A stretch of DNA of 64,000 bases from [Zimmermannella] faecalis ATCC 13722 (GTDB lineage Bacteria; Actinomycetota; Actinomycetes; Actinomycetales; Microbacteriaceae): NCBI RefSeq assembly GCF_000381765.1, contig NZ_KB907077.1, positions 186,001-250,000 on the forward strand, read 5' to 3'. Position 1 is the first letter of the stretch. The number at the start of each line of letters is the position of its first letter. Shown piece by piece: positions 18,082 to 27,036 of the stretch. A model generated the notes under the pieces. The model had not been told where the DNA came from and searched no databases. It saw nothing but the letters and a program-made list of their open reading frames with translations. The translations under genes and the position numbers were made by a program.

Positions 18082-18755
18082 CCATCCGCGTGCTCATCGT
18101 CGACGACCAGTCGCTCGTGCGGGAGGGGCTCGCGCTCATCGCCTCGTCGGCGCCCGACCTCGAGGTGGTCGGCAAGGCCGAGAACGGCCGCGAGGGCGTC
18201 GACCTCGCCCTGAAGCTGCGGCCCGACGTCGTGCTCATGGACGTGCGGATGCCCGAAATGGACGGCATCGAGGCGACGACGCGGCTGCTGCGCCACGGCG
18301 CCGAGCAGTCGGAGCTGCGCGTGCTCGCGCTCACCACCTACGACTCCGAAGACTTCGCGGTGCGGATGCTCGCGGCTGGCGCCTCGGGGTTCCTGCTCAA
18401 GGACGCGCCGGGCGAAGACCTGATCCGCGCAATTCGCACGGTGTACGAGGGCAACGCGATCATCGACCCGAGCATGACCCGCACGCTGCTGCACCGCTTC
18501 ACGAGCCCGGGCCGCGTCACGAGCGAGCCCGTCGATCGGGATACGCTGGTCGCGAACCTCACCGAGCGCGAGCGCGAGGTGCTCGCGCAACTCGTGCGGG
18601 GGGTCTCGAACGCCCAGATTGCCCGCGAACTGTTCCTCGCCGAGGTCACCGTGAAGACCCACGTCGGGAGAATTCTCGACAAGCTTGACCTGCCAGATCG
18701 TGTGCATGTCGTGATTTGGGCCTACGAAAGCGGTTATATAGACCGGGAATTATGA
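18078..18755 (+). CDS. NarL/LuxR-family response regulator
   Basis: 225-aa two-component regulator paired with the preceding kinase. Receiver domain with the acidic pair D9-D10 and phospho-acceptor D55 (VVLMDVRMPE). The C-terminal LuxR-type helix-turn-helix begins at LTEREREVL, with VSNAQIARELFLAEVTVKTHV in the recognition region. The ATG overlaps the kinase stop (ATGA). The likely target is the divergent ABC exporter promoter. Confidence 0.92.
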   Translation: MTIRVLIVDDQSLVREGLALIASSAPDLEVVGKAENGREGVDLALKLRPDVVLMDVRMPEMDGIEATTRLLRHGAEQSELRVLALTTYDSEDFAVRMLAAGASGFLLKDAPGEDLIRAIRTVYEGNAIIDPSMTRTLLHRFTSPGRVTSEPVDRDTLVANLTEREREVLAQLVRGVSNAQIARELFLAEVTVKTHVGRILDKLDLPDRVHVVIWAYESGYIDREL

Positions 18756-18769
18756 GCGAGGGAGCAGGC

Positions 18770-19753
18770 ATGGCGCAGCGCAAGACGGTGACCGATCTCG
18801 AGGTTGCCGGCGTCGAGGAGTGGGGTCGCGTGATGACCCAGCTGTTGCTGCCGATGGCGGTGACGGCGCCCGACCCCGAGGCGTACCGTGCGCGCATCCG
18901 TGCCGTCACCGTTGGCGGCATCCGCTTCTTCACGATCACCTCGACCCCGCACTCGTCAGGCCGGAGCTCGCGCCTGTTCGCTGAGGGCGGCGACCCGTTC
19001 TACGCGGTCGTGAACCAGATCGACGGTGAGTCGCGGCTGCGCCAGCTCGGCCGCGAGTCGAAGCTCACGGCGGGCGACTTCGCGATCTATGACACGGCGC
19101 TGCCGTACGACCGTGAGTTTGCCGACGGCACCTACCTCGTGATCATGATTCCGCAGCAGCTGCTCACCCTGCCGCCGCGCGCGTTCATCGAGATCGCCGG
19201 CATGAATGTGCCCGCGAACGAGGGCATCGGCGCCGTCGCGGGGCCAATGCTCGCGGCCGTGGCGGGCGACATGTCGGTGCTACTCGGCCAGGGCGGGCTC
19301 GCGCTCGCGCACAGCGTCGTCGACATCATCGCAGCGGCGGTCGCCGAACGCCTCGGTATCGAGGCCCCGACGCGCGCGAACGCACAGCTCGGGCAGCTCA
19401 TGGAGGTGCGCGACTACATCATGGCGAACCTCTCGAAGCACGAGCTCACGCCGCAGACGATCGCCGACGCGCACTTCATCTCGGTGCGCACGCTCCACTC
19501 GCTGTTCAAGGAGCAGGGCACGTCGGTGTCGACCTGGATTCGCGAGCGTCGCCTCGAGATGGCGCGCCGCGACCTCGTCGACCCGGGCCTCACCGACGCG
19601 ATTCGCGCGGTCGGGGAGCGCTGGGGGTTCGCCGACGCGACCCACTTCTCGAATGCGTTTAAGCTTGCCTACGGTGTTTCGCCTCGCCAGTACCGAAAGA
19701 CGGCCCTCGACGAGTTGCGGCGCAGTGATCTGACACGGGAATCTGATTCGTAG
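18770..19753 (+). CDS. AraC family transcriptional regulator
   Basis: 327-aa regulator with an N-terminal AraC_binding_2-like (cupin) domain, residues about 40-190, and a C-terminal double HTH (residues about 215-320) ending GVSPRQYRK, typical of the AraC/XylS family. The ATG at 18770 has GAGGGAG 5 nt upstream. An ATG at 18752 overlapping the response regulator stop is an alternative but lacks a ribosome site. It is followed 9 nt later by an AEC transporter gene, its likely functional partner. The effector is unknown. Confidence 0.85.
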   Translation: MAQRKTVTDLEVAGVEEWGRVMTQLLLPMAVTAPDPEAYRARIRAVTVGGIRFFTITSTPHSSGRSSRLFAEGGDPFYAVVNQIDGESRLRQLGRESKLTAGDFAIYDTALPYDREFADGTYLVIMIPQQLLTLPPRAFIEIAGMNVPANEGIGAVAGPMLAAVAGDMSVLLGQGGLALAHSVVDIIAAAVAERLGIEAPTRANAQLGQLMEVRDYIMANLSKHELTPQTIADAHFISVRTLHSLFKEQGTSVSTWIRERRLEMARRDLVDPGLTDAIRAVGERWGFADATHFSNAFKLAYGVSPRQYRKTALDELRRSDLTRESDS

Positions 19754-19762
19754 GAGTGGTTG

Positions 19763-20695
19763 ATGGCGGGAGTCTTTCAAGGCTTCGCCGTCATCGCCGT
19801 CATCATCCTCGTCGGGTTCATCATGCAGCGCGTGCACCTGCTCGGTGACCGCGGCCGCGAACAACTGAACAAGCTCGCGTTCAACGTGGCAACGCCGGCC
19901 CTGCTGTTCGTGCTGATGTACCACGCCGATCTCGGGGTGCTGTTTAGCGGGCAGTTCATCGTGACCGCGATCTGCATGGTCGTCATGGCGGCGATCTTCG
20001 TCGCGCTCGCGGCGATCTTTCGCTGGGGCGCGGGCAACGCCGCGGTCGGCGCGCTTGCCTCGAGCTTCGTGAACTCGGGAAACCTCGGCATCCCCATCGC
20101 GGTGTACGTGCTCGGCGACGGCACGCTCGTCGCACCGGTCATGCTCGTGCAGCAGCTCATCATCGCGCCGGTCATGCTCTCGGTGCTCGACATCGTGAGC
20201 CGCGACCCGCAGGCGCCGAAGCTGCGCTGGTGGCAGATGCTCTACCGCCCGTTCACGAACCCCGTCGTCATCGGCGCGCTGCTCGGGCTCATCCTCAACT
20301 TCGCGAACGTCGAGGTTCCGCAGTTCCTGTTCGACCCGATCGACCTCATCGGCGGCATCAGCGTGCCGGCCGTGCTCATGGCGTTCGGCATGTCGCTCCA
20401 CGACAACGCCGTGCCGCTGCGGGGGCGCAACCGCTGGCAGGTCGCGACCGCGACCGTGCTGAAGGCGGTCGTGCATCCCATCGTCGCCTGGCTCGTCGCG
20501 GCGTTCGTGTTCGGCCTGAGCCCCGACATGGTGCTCGTTGTCGTCGTGACGGCGGCGCTGCCGGCCGCGCAGAACATCTACAACTACGCGGCGAACTATC
20601 ACGTGGGGGAGTCGCTCGCGCGCGAGACGATCCTGCTCACGACCGTGCTCTCGGTGCCCGCGATACTCGTGGTGACGCTGCTGCTCCACCCGTGA
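19763..20695 (+). CDS. AEC family transporter
   Basis: 310-aa multi-spanning membrane protein of the auxin efflux carrier family, which in bacteria includes malonate and other organic-anion carriers. About ten hydrophobic segments are visible, with the typical central region (SSFVNSGNLGIPIAVYVLG). The start at 19763 is supported by AGGAG at 19752-19756. Located directly after the AraC regulator, which may control it. Substrate unassigned. Confidence 0.85.
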   Translation: MAGVFQGFAVIAVIILVGFIMQRVHLLGDRGREQLNKLAFNVATPALLFVLMYHADLGVLFSGQFIVTAICMVVMAAIFVALAAIFRWGAGNAAVGALASSFVNSGNLGIPIAVYVLGDGTLVAPVMLVQQLIIAPVMLSVLDIVSRDPQAPKLRWWQMLYRPFTNPVVIGALLGLILNFANVEVPQFLFDPIDLIGGISVPAVLMAFGMSLHDNAVPLRGRNRWQVATATVLKAVVHPIVAWLVAAFVFGLSPDMVLVVVVTAALPAAQNIYNYAANYHVGESLARETILLTTVLSVPAILVVTLLLHP

Positions 20696-20774
20696 CGGCG
20701 GCGCGCCGAGGCGCGCGTACGATGGGAAATCCGTGCGGTCGTCTGGCCGCTCGCGCCGAACCGAGGGGAATGCG

Positions 20775-21266
20775 ATGTCCGAAACCGACAAGATGATCAG
20801 CGCGAACGAGTCGTACGCGTCGACGTACCCTGGCCCCCTCGACCTGCGACCGAAGCGAAAGGTCGCCGTTGTTGCGTGCATGGACTCGCGTCTGCAGATC
20901 TTCCCGCTGCTCGGACTCGACCTCGGTGAGGCGCACATCATTCGAAACGCGGGTGGCATCATCACCGACGACATGATTCGTTCGATCACGATCTCGCAGC
21001 GCATGCTCGGCACCGAAGAGGTCGTGCTGATTCACCACACGAACTGCGGGCTCTCGACCTTTAGCGAAGACGAGTTCGACGACCTGCTCATGCACGAGAC
21101 AGGCGCACGCGCGCACTGGAAGGCCGAGTCGTTTAAGGACGTCGACGCGTCGGTGCGCGAGTCGATTCGCCGCATCATGCACTCGCCGTTCATTCAGCAC
21201 AAGAACGTGCGCGGCTTTGTCGCCGACGTCGACACCGGCCGGCTGCGCGAGGTCACGGCCGAGTAA
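20775..21266 (+). CDS. Beta-carbonic anhydrase
   Basis: 163-aa zinc enzyme interconverting CO2 and bicarbonate. Zinc-ligand and dyad residues are in place: C35 with D37 and R39 (ACMDSR), then H88 and C91 (HHTNCG). The short form without N-terminal extension resembles the small beta-class proteins of actinobacteria (Rv1284-like). The ATG at 20775 follows GAGGGGAATGCG. Its stop codon shares one base with the ATG of the next gene, so the two are probably co-translated although their functions differ. Confidence 0.88.
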   Translation: MSETDKMISANESYASTYPGPLDLRPKRKVAVVACMDSRLQIFPLLGLDLGEAHIIRNAGGIITDDMIRSITISQRMLGTEEVVLIHHTNCGLSTFSEDEFDDLLMHETGARAHWKAESFKDVDASVRESIRRIMHSPFIQHKNVRGFVADVDTGRLREVTAE

Positions 21267-21775
21267 TGCTCGCGGCGCGCGAAGTCGACACGCCGCTTGG
21301 CGTCGTCGGGGTCGAGGCGACGGATGCGGGGGTCGCGCGGGTTTGGCTGCCCGGCTCCGCGCCCCTCGGGTTCGGCCCCGCACCCGGTGACGCCGCGGCC
21401 GAGGCCGTGCTCGACCGGGCGGTCGCGGAGCTCGAGGAGTACTTCGCGGGCGACCGGCGCGACTTCGACCTGCCGATCGACTGGGCGCAGACCGCCGACG
21501 GGTTTGCGGGCGAGGTGCAGCGGGCGATTCACGAGATCTCGTTCGGCGAGACCGCGAGCTACGGCGAGGTCGCCGATCGCCTCGACCGGCCGCGCGCCGC
21601 TCGGGCGGTCGGCACCGCCTGCGCGCACAACCCGCTGCCGATCATCGGCGGCTGCCACCGCGTGATCCGCTCCGACGGGTCGACGGGGCTCTACGGCGGC
21701 GGCGAGTGGATGAAGCAGTGGCTGCTCGACCACGAGGCGCGGCTCGTCGCGGTCGTGCCAGAGCGGCGGAGCTGA
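21266..21775 (+). CDS. ogt: Methylated-DNA-protein-cysteine methyltransferase (Ogt/AGT)
   Basis: 169-aa suicide DNA repair protein removing O6-alkyl groups from guanine. The C-terminal AGT domain holds the acceptor C130 in a GGCHRV motif followed by RSDGSTGLYGGG. The canonical motif is PCHRV, so the Pro before the nucleophile is replaced by Gly here; Cys, His and Arg are kept. A DNA-binding HTH (SYGEVADRL...ARAVGTACAHNP) is recognisable. It overlaps the carbonic anhydrase stop by one base. Confidence 0.85.
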   Translation: MLAAREVDTPLGVVGVEATDAGVARVWLPGSAPLGFGPAPGDAAAEAVLDRAVAELEEYFAGDRRDFDLPIDWAQTADGFAGEVQRAIHEISFGETASYGEVADRLDRPRAARAVGTACAHNPLPIIGGCHRVIRSDGSTGLYGGGEWMKQWLLDHEARLVAVVPERRS

Positions 21776-21778
21776 GCC

Positions 21779-22561
21779 GTGGTGAGGTGGGCGCGCCGGC
21801 TGCGGTGGGCGCGGCTGAAGACTATCGCGAGCGTGCTCGACAGCGTGTTCTGGGGCATGCGGCAGATCGACGGGGCATTCGGCATGCGCGAGTGGCTTAC
21901 GACGTCGCGGCTGCGCACCCACTACTCGCCCCGCTCGACCGGCTGGCGCAGCGGAGGCCCCGTCGTGCTCGTGCTCGCCGGGCTCGCGACGCCGTGGCGG
22001 TTCATGCGGCCCGTGCTGAACGCGCTGAGCGACCGCGGGTATCGGGTCGTCGTGCTGCCGCAGCTCGGCTGGAACCTGCGGCCGGTCGCCGAGCTCGCGG
22101 CGACCGTCGAGCGCTACCTTGACGCGCATCCCGAACTCGGGCGCGTGCTCATCGTCGGGCACTCGAAGGGCGGGCTCATTGCGAAGCAGGTGCTGCTCGA
22201 CGACCTCGCGGGCGACCGCACGATCGGCGCAGTCGCCGTCGCGGCCCCCTTCGGCGGCGCGCGGGCGGCGCGCTTCGTGCACGGCTCGCATCCCATCACC
22301 CGCGAGATGATCGGCCTGCGTGCCGGAACGCCGATGCAGCTCGCGTTCGCGATGCGCGACGGCGCGGATGCGCGGATTGCGTCGATCATGCCGCTCTACG
22401 ATCAGATTGTCGGCATTCCCGGCAAGTTGCGCGCTGGCCGCAACCTCACGGTGCGGGCCCTCGGCCACAACCTGCTGCTCGCCGACCGGCGCGTGCACGA
22501 CATTCTCGACCGAGAGCTACGCGCGCTGATCGAGCATGACACCGTCGTCAGGAGCTCGTGA
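21779..22561 (+). CDS. Alpha/beta hydrolase, lipase-like
   Basis: 260-aa alpha/beta-hydrolase. The nucleophile elbow GHSKGG contains the predicted Ser129, and the preceding strand reads RVLIVGHS. PVVLVLAGLATPWRFM matches the oxyanion-loop region of esterases and triacylglycerol lipases. No signal peptide. Start is GTG 21779 or GTG 21782, 3-6 nt after the alkyltransferase stop. Its 3' end overlaps the convergent dnaE2 gene by 45 nt. Substrate unknown. Confidence 0.75.
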   Translation: MVRWARRLRWARLKTIASVLDSVFWGMRQIDGAFGMREWLTTSRLRTHYSPRSTGWRSGGPVVLVLAGLATPWRFMRPVLNALSDRGYRVVVLPQLGWNLRPVAELAATVERYLDAHPELGRVLIVGHSKGGLIAKQVLLDDLAGDRTIGAVAVAAPFGGARAARFVHGSHPITREMIGLRAGTPMQLAFAMRDGADARIASIMPLYDQIVGIPGKLRAGRNLTVRALGHNLLLADRRVHDILDRELRALIEHDTVVRSS

Positions 22562-25500
22562 GCGCCGCAGCGCGCTGTACTCCTCCCACGCCCGCTTCAG
22601 GTCGCGCGCCGACTCAGCCTGCAGCGACACGCCGCGCTCGCCGGTGCGCCGCACCGTGCCGTGGATCAGCAGCAGCGGGGTGCCGAACAGCACGTCGCCG
22701 CTGCGCTGCTGCGCCTCTTCGAAGAACGCGGCGTCGGCGCAGCCCGTGCCGTCGTCGACCGAGATGAACACGACCCGCTTGCCGCTGCGCATCGGCGGGG
22801 TCTGCGTTGCGACCCGCACGCCCGCGACGATCACCTCGGCGCCGCCGCGCAGGTTCACGAGCTGCTCGGCCGGCGTCACCCCGAGCTCGTCGAGGAGCGG
22901 CCGGTACCCGTCGATCACGTGCTCCGAGAGGTCGAGCGCGAGCACCTCGAGCTCGGCCTGCACGCGCTCGCGCGAGTCGAGTTCTGCTGCGCCCGTCGCC
23001 GCGACCGGCGCGTGGGCGCCGTGGAGCCGCAGCGGCAGCTCCACCGCATCCGCCGCCCGCTTCGGCCGCGCCCGAGTTCGGGGCGCGCGCCGCACGGCCG
23101 CGAGCAGCTCGCCGCGGGTGAGCGTGCTCGACTCGAGCGAGTCGAGCGCCCCGATGAGCGCGAGCCGTTCGGCGAGCGGGCGCGAGGGGCGGGCCCGCGC
23201 GAGGAAATCGCCGAGCGAGTCGAACGGGCGCTCGGCGAGGATGCGCGCGAGCTCGGCCTCGGTGATGCCGCGAATGTCGCTGAGCGCGAGGCGGATGCCG
23301 AGGTCGCCCGCCCGGGTCGGCACGCCCGGCGGGGTGTCGCGTACCCGCTCGACGACGAACTCGCGCGTCGACGCGTTCACGTCGACGGGGAGGATCGGCA
23401 CGCCCAGGCGGCGCGCGTCGCCGAGCAGCAGCCGCTTCGGATACATGCCGGGGTCGTGCGTGAGCAGCCCCGCGAAGAACTCGGCGGGGTAGTGGGTCTT
23501 CAGCCACGCGCTCTGCCACGTCGGCAGCGCGAACGCGGCCGCGTGCGCCTTGCAGAACCCGAACGAACCGAAGCCGCGCAGCACCGCCCAGATCGCGTCG
23601 ATCTGCGCGTCGGTGAACCGGCGTCGGCCCCGCTCGTCGACGTTGCGGCGGGTGCGGTCGCGAAACTGCCGCTCGATGTCTTCGCCGCGCTTCTCCATGC
23701 GCCGCCGGAGTTCGTCGGCGTCGGCGAGCGAGATGCCCATGCAGAGGTGGAGCATGCGCAACACCTGCTCGTGATAGACGACGACGCCGTACGTTTCGCG
23801 CAGGAACGGACGGAACGACGGATGCAGCCAGTCGGGGCTCGCGAACCCGTGCTTCACCTCGAGGAACGGGGTGACCATATTGCCCTTCATGGGGCCGGGC
23901 CGAAACAGCGAGATGTCGGCGATGAGGTCGTCGTAGACGTCGGGCTGCATCTTGCCGACGAGCTCGCGCTGCCCGGGCGACTCGATCTGGAACATGCCGA
24001 GCGTGTGCGTCGTGCGAATCTGCTCGAACGTCGTCTCGTCGTCTTTCGGAATCTCGTCGAGCACGAGCCGCCCCTGCGCCGACACGTACGGGGCGTCGGG
24101 CGGTAGGCCGCCGCGCACCGCCGCCTGCGGTCCGTGTAGCCGCTCGACCTCGCGCACGGCGTACGCGAGCGTCGACTGCATGCGCACCCCGAGCACGTCG
24201 AGCTTGAGCAGACCGAGGTCGTCGATGTCGTCTTTGTCGAACTGGCTCATCGGCAGGCCGATGCCGCTCGGCTGCACGGGCGTAGTCGAGAGCAGCGTCG
24301 AGTCGCCGAGCAGCACCCCGCACGGATGCATCGAGAGGTGTCGCGGCAGCCGGTCGAGCCGCTCGGCGAGGTCGATGAGCAGGTTGAGGTCGCGGTCACT
24401 GCGCGCCTCGTCGGCGAGCCGCGCGAGCTCGGGTTTCTCGTCGAGCACGGCCCGAAACTCGCGCGAGTTGAAGCGCCACAGCGACTTCGCGATCTCGTCG
24501 ATGCGGGCCTCATCGAGCCCGAGCGCGAGCCCCGCGTCGCGGGCGGCGCCGCGGGCCCGGTAGGTCGAGTGCATCGAGAGCAGCGTCACGCGGCTCGAGC
24601 CGTACCGCTCGAAGATCGCGCGGTAGATCTCGTGCCGGCGGGCCGACTCGACGTCGATATCGATGTCGGGCAGCGTCGAGCGCTTGCGGCCGAGGAACCG
24701 CTCGAACACGAGGTCGTGCTCGATGGGGTTCACGTTCGAGACGCGCAGCAGAAAGTTCACGAGGCTCGAGGCACCCGACCCGCGGGCCTGGGCACGGATG
24801 CCGCGCTCGCGAATCAGCTCGGCGACGTCGGCCACCGTGAGGAAGTAGGTCGCGTAGCCGAACCCTTCGATCGTGCCGAGCTCGTCGCGCAGCCGCACGT
24901 CGAGGGCACGCCGCGCCTCGCCCGTGGCGTCGGGGAACCGCTCGGTGAGCGCCGCCTCGCAGCGCCGCCGCAGCACGACGTTCGGCTCGTCGCGAAGGCC
25001 GAGCACCTCGGGCTCGGGCGTCTTCGGCTGCCGCCAGCGCAGATCTTCGTCGGGGTCGAGCTCGCAGCGTTCGGCGAGCTCGCGCGTCGTCGCGAGCAGC
25101 CGCTCGCGCGCGTGGCCGCCGAGGCCCGTGCGCGAGACGATGAGGTCGGCGAGCGCGTGCATCCGCGTCGGTGGCTTGAGCCACGCCTGCCCGTTCGGCT
25201 GCGCCGCGAGCTCGTCGAGCGGGCGCAGCGCGCCCGCGGCGTCGAGCACGTCGCCCGTGAGCGCGTCGTCGGGGTCGAGGTAGCGCACCTGGTTGCTCAG
25301 CACGCAGGGGAGTCGCAGGTCGGTCGCGAGCTCGAGCATCGCGGCCGCGTGGCTCAGGGAGGCGGGGGCGCCGGGCTCGGTGAGGTGGCACACGAGCTCG
25401 ACCGCGATCGCGCCCGGCAGCAGGTGCTGCCAGCGCTGCAGCCGGGCGCGCGCGACGTCGGCGCGCCCGCGGGTGAGGGCGCGCCCGACGTCGGAGTTCG

Positions 25501-25969
25501 GGCCGAGCAGCAGCGTGCCCTGCACCTCGTGTTCGCCGAGCAGGAACGGCGCGAAGCGGCCGGGCGGCAGCTGCGGCTGGTGTTCCCGCGTGGCCGGGGT
25601 GCCGCGCGGGGGCGTGTGTGCCGCCGAGACGAGCCGGCTGAGGCTCGCCCAGCCGGCGCCCCCGAGGCGGCCGTGCGCGAGCACCGTGGCACGGGGGAGC
25701 GGACCAGGGAGCGGGCCGGCGGGCGCCGGTTTCGCGCCCTCGGCGGCGGGCTGCGGCGCGAGCGCGAGGTCGACCCCGACGATCGGCGCGATGCCCTCGG
25801 CGATGCAGGCCCGAACGTGTCGCACCGCCCCGTAGAGGCCGTCGCGGTCGGTGATGGCCGCCGAGGGTGCCTCCCAGCTCGCCGCGCGGGCGACGAGCTG
25901 TTCGGGGGAGTTGGTGCCGTGGTGATTCGAGTGTGCCGAGGCCACGTGCAGGTGCACGAACGGAGACAT
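22517..25969 (-). CDS. dnaE2: Error-prone DNA polymerase III alpha subunit (DnaE2)
   Basis: 1150-aa C-family polymerase used for translesion, mutagenic synthesis after DNA damage. N-terminal PHP domain (residues about 4-250), polymerase palm with the catalytic PDIDID motif near residue 435, fingers with helix-hairpin-helix region, and a C-terminal OB-fold (TPAEQLVNLRGGAEVIVAGV). Length fits DnaE2 (about 1,050-1,150) rather than the replicative enzyme. The PHP metal motif is degenerate (LHVAS where LHxHS is usual). The ATG at 25969 is 1 nt from the stop of the DUF6504 gene, so the two form one unit behind an SOS box. A long in-frame extension to 26266 lies inside DUF6504 and is rejected. Confidence 0.93.
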   Translation of the reverse strand: MSPFVHLHVASAHSNHHGTNSPEQLVARAASWEAPSAAITDRDGLYGAVRHVRACIAEGIAPIVGVDLALAPQPAAEGAKPAPAGPLPGPLPRATVLAHGRLGGAGWASLSRLVSAAHTPPRGTPATREHQPQLPPGRFAPFLLGEHEVQGTLLLGPNSDVGRALTRGRADVARARLQRWQHLLPGAIAVELVCHLTEPGAPASLSHAAAMLELATDLRLPCVLSNQVRYLDPDDALTGDVLDAAGALRPLDELAAQPNGQAWLKPPTRMHALADLIVSRTGLGGHARERLLATTRELAERCELDPDEDLRWRQPKTPEPEVLGLRDEPNVVLRRRCEAALTERFPDATGEARRALDVRLRDELGTIEGFGYATYFLTVADVAELIRERGIRAQARGSGASSLVNFLLRVSNVNPIEHDLVFERFLGRKRSTLPDIDIDVESARRHEIYRAIFERYGSSRVTLLSMHSTYRARGAARDAGLALGLDEARIDEIAKSLWRFNSREFRAVLDEKPELARLADEARSDRDLNLLIDLAERLDRLPRHLSMHPCGVLLGDSTLLSTTPVQPSGIGLPMSQFDKDDIDDLGLLKLDVLGVRMQSTLAYAVREVERLHGPQAAVRGGLPPDAPYVSAQGRLVLDEIPKDDETTFEQIRTTHTLGMFQIESPGQRELVGKMQPDVYDDLIADISLFRPGPMKGNMVTPFLEVKHGFASPDWLHPSFRPFLRETYGVVVYHEQVLRMLHLCMGISLADADELRRRMEKRGEDIERQFRDRTRRNVDERGRRRFTDAQIDAIWAVLRGFGSFGFCKAHAAAFALPTWQSAWLKTHYPAEFFAGLLTHDPGMYPKRLLLGDARRLGVPILPVDVNASTREFVVERVRDTPPGVPTRAGDLGIRLALSDIRGITEAELARILAERPFDSLGDFLARARPSRPLAERLALIGALDSLESSTLTRGELLAAVRRAPRTRARPKRAADAVELPLRLHGAHAPVAATGAAELDSRERVQAELEVLALDLSEHVIDGYRPLLDELGVTPAEQLVNLRGGAEVIVAGVRVATQTPPMRSGKRVVFISVDDGTGCADAAFFEEAQQRSGDVLFGTPLLLIHGTVRRTGERGVSLQAESARDLKRAWEEYSALRRSRAPDDGVMLDQRA

Positions 25970-25970
25970 G

Positions 25971-26291
25971 TTATGCGAACAGACGTTCGTCAAGCTCGCC
26001 GCTCCAGGCCTGCTCAAGCAGCCAGGTGCCGTCGGCGGTGCGGCAGAGGTCGAAGCTCGTGTCGGCGGGCTGCGGCATTGCGCGCAGCGGCACGGCGTCG
26101 ACGCGCCACATCTCGCGCTCGAGTGCGATGCCCGAGCCGCGGGCGGCCCGGCTCGCGGTGTGCCACCAGGCCTCGCGGGCGAGCCAGGGCTCGGGAGTGC
26201 TGACGACCCCGTAGCGGGTGCCGCGCCAGAGAAACCGCACGGGTGCGCCGCCGGGGGAGAGCTCAACTTCGACGGGTTCGCCGATCAGCAT
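25971..26291 (-). CDS. DUF6504 family protein
   Basis: 106-aa cytoplasmic protein of unknown biochemical function. In actinobacteria this family commonly sits beside dnaE2 or imuB. The sequence is rich in Trp (FLWRGTRYGVV, WLAREAWW, MWRVDAVPL). The ATG at 26291 is selected because GGAGG lies 5 nt upstream; the frame is open to 26318. It directly precedes dnaE2 with one nucleotide between, so it is probably SOS-induced and part of translesion synthesis. No ImuA' or ImuB gene accompanies it here. Confidence 0.75.
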   Translation of the reverse strand: MLIGEPVEVELSPGGAPVRFLWRGTRYGVVSTPEPWLAREAWWHTASRAARGSGIALEREMWRVDAVPLRAMPQPADTSFDLCRTADGTWLLEQAWSGELDERLFA

Positions 26292-26314
26292 GGGGTCCTC
26301 CAAAATTGAGTCAA

Positions 26315-26330
26315 TCAAACAAATGTTCGA
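26315..26330 (-). promoter_or_regulatory. LexA (SOS) box
   Basis: On the minus strand TCGAAC-ATTT-GTTTGA matches the actinobacterial LexA consensus TCGAAC-N4-GTTCGA at 11 of 12 defined positions. It ends 24 nt before the ATG of the DUF6504-dnaE2 unit, where LexA would block transcription. Confidence 0.85.
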
Positions 26331-26472
26331 AAAGCACCATACGAGAAGCCTACGACACAGCCCCGCGCACCACCACCGGCATCACGTCGGCATGGGCCCG
26401 GCATAGGCGGCGCATAGGTTCGCGGGGCTTACTGACAACGTCGCATTCCGCACCGAAGAAAGGATGCGCCCC

Positions 26473-27036
26473 ATGTTCTCGCTGCTCCTGCTCGCCGCCG
26501 ACCTCGTCGCGGTCGGCGTGCTCGCCTTCGCCCTCTTCCCGCGGCGCCGTCACCGCATCGAGCTGATCCTCGTGCTCCTCGCCGCGAACGTGCTCGCCTT
26601 CGCGGTCACCGCGATGCTCGGCGTCGCGACGCTCGCCGATGGCGTGCGCATCGGCGCCGCCCTCGCCGCAACCCTCGCCGGCGGGCTCGGCCTCTACCAC
26701 CTCCAGCTCGGCACGCTCACGCTGCGCGACACGACCTACGCCGGCGCCGCCACCGCGCTCGGCTTCGCGGCGGGCCTCACCACGGTCGTTCCCGCGGCGC
26801 AGCTCGCCGCAATCCTCGCCATCACGGGCGCCCTCGGGCTCGTCGACCGGGCCCTCGCGGCCCGCGCCACCGAGCGCGAGGTGCCCACCGATACCGCGCC
26901 GCTCACGATGCCGCCCGAGCTGCTGCCCGACGCGCATCCCACGACCGCGCCGATCCCGGCACCCGCGCCGAAACAGCACCGACCGGCCGCGCCGGTCTAC
27001 CTTCCGCCCATCCTCGCTCCCGAACGGGTTAAATAA
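26473..27036 (+). CDS. Small integral membrane protein of unknown function
   Basis: 187-aa protein with four or five hydrophobic segments in residues 1-130 and a Pro/Ala-rich, probably cytoplasmic tail. The pattern with a TLRDTTYAGAATALGFAAGL segment recalls DUF4956-type proteins, but the match is loose and is not claimed. The ATG at 26473 is preferred (AAGGA 8 nt upstream); ATG 26464 is possible. Its stop overlaps the response regulator ATG by one base, so it belongs to the same operon as the two-component system that follows. Confidence 0.55.
   Translation: MFSLLLLAADLVAVGVLAFALFPRRRHRIELILVLLAANVLAFAVTAMLGVATLADGVRIGAALAATLAGGLGLYHLQLGTLTLRDTTYAGAATALGFAAGLTTVVPAAQLAAILAITGALGLVDRALAARATEREVPTDTAPLTMPPELLPDAHPTTAPIPAPAPKQHRPAAPVYLPPILAPERVK

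Noticed and set aside
24326-26203. 625-codon open frame on the plus strand opposite dnaE2
   Set aside because: dnaE2 on the other strand has intact polymerase motifs; the plus-strand translation has no hydrophobic core or known motif.
26395-26425. Short CATAGGCGG/CATAGGTT near-repeat as an operator
   Set aside because: Only six bases (CATAGG) repeat exactly and the element is imperfect; it may just contain a -10-like TAGGTT for the membrane protein gene.
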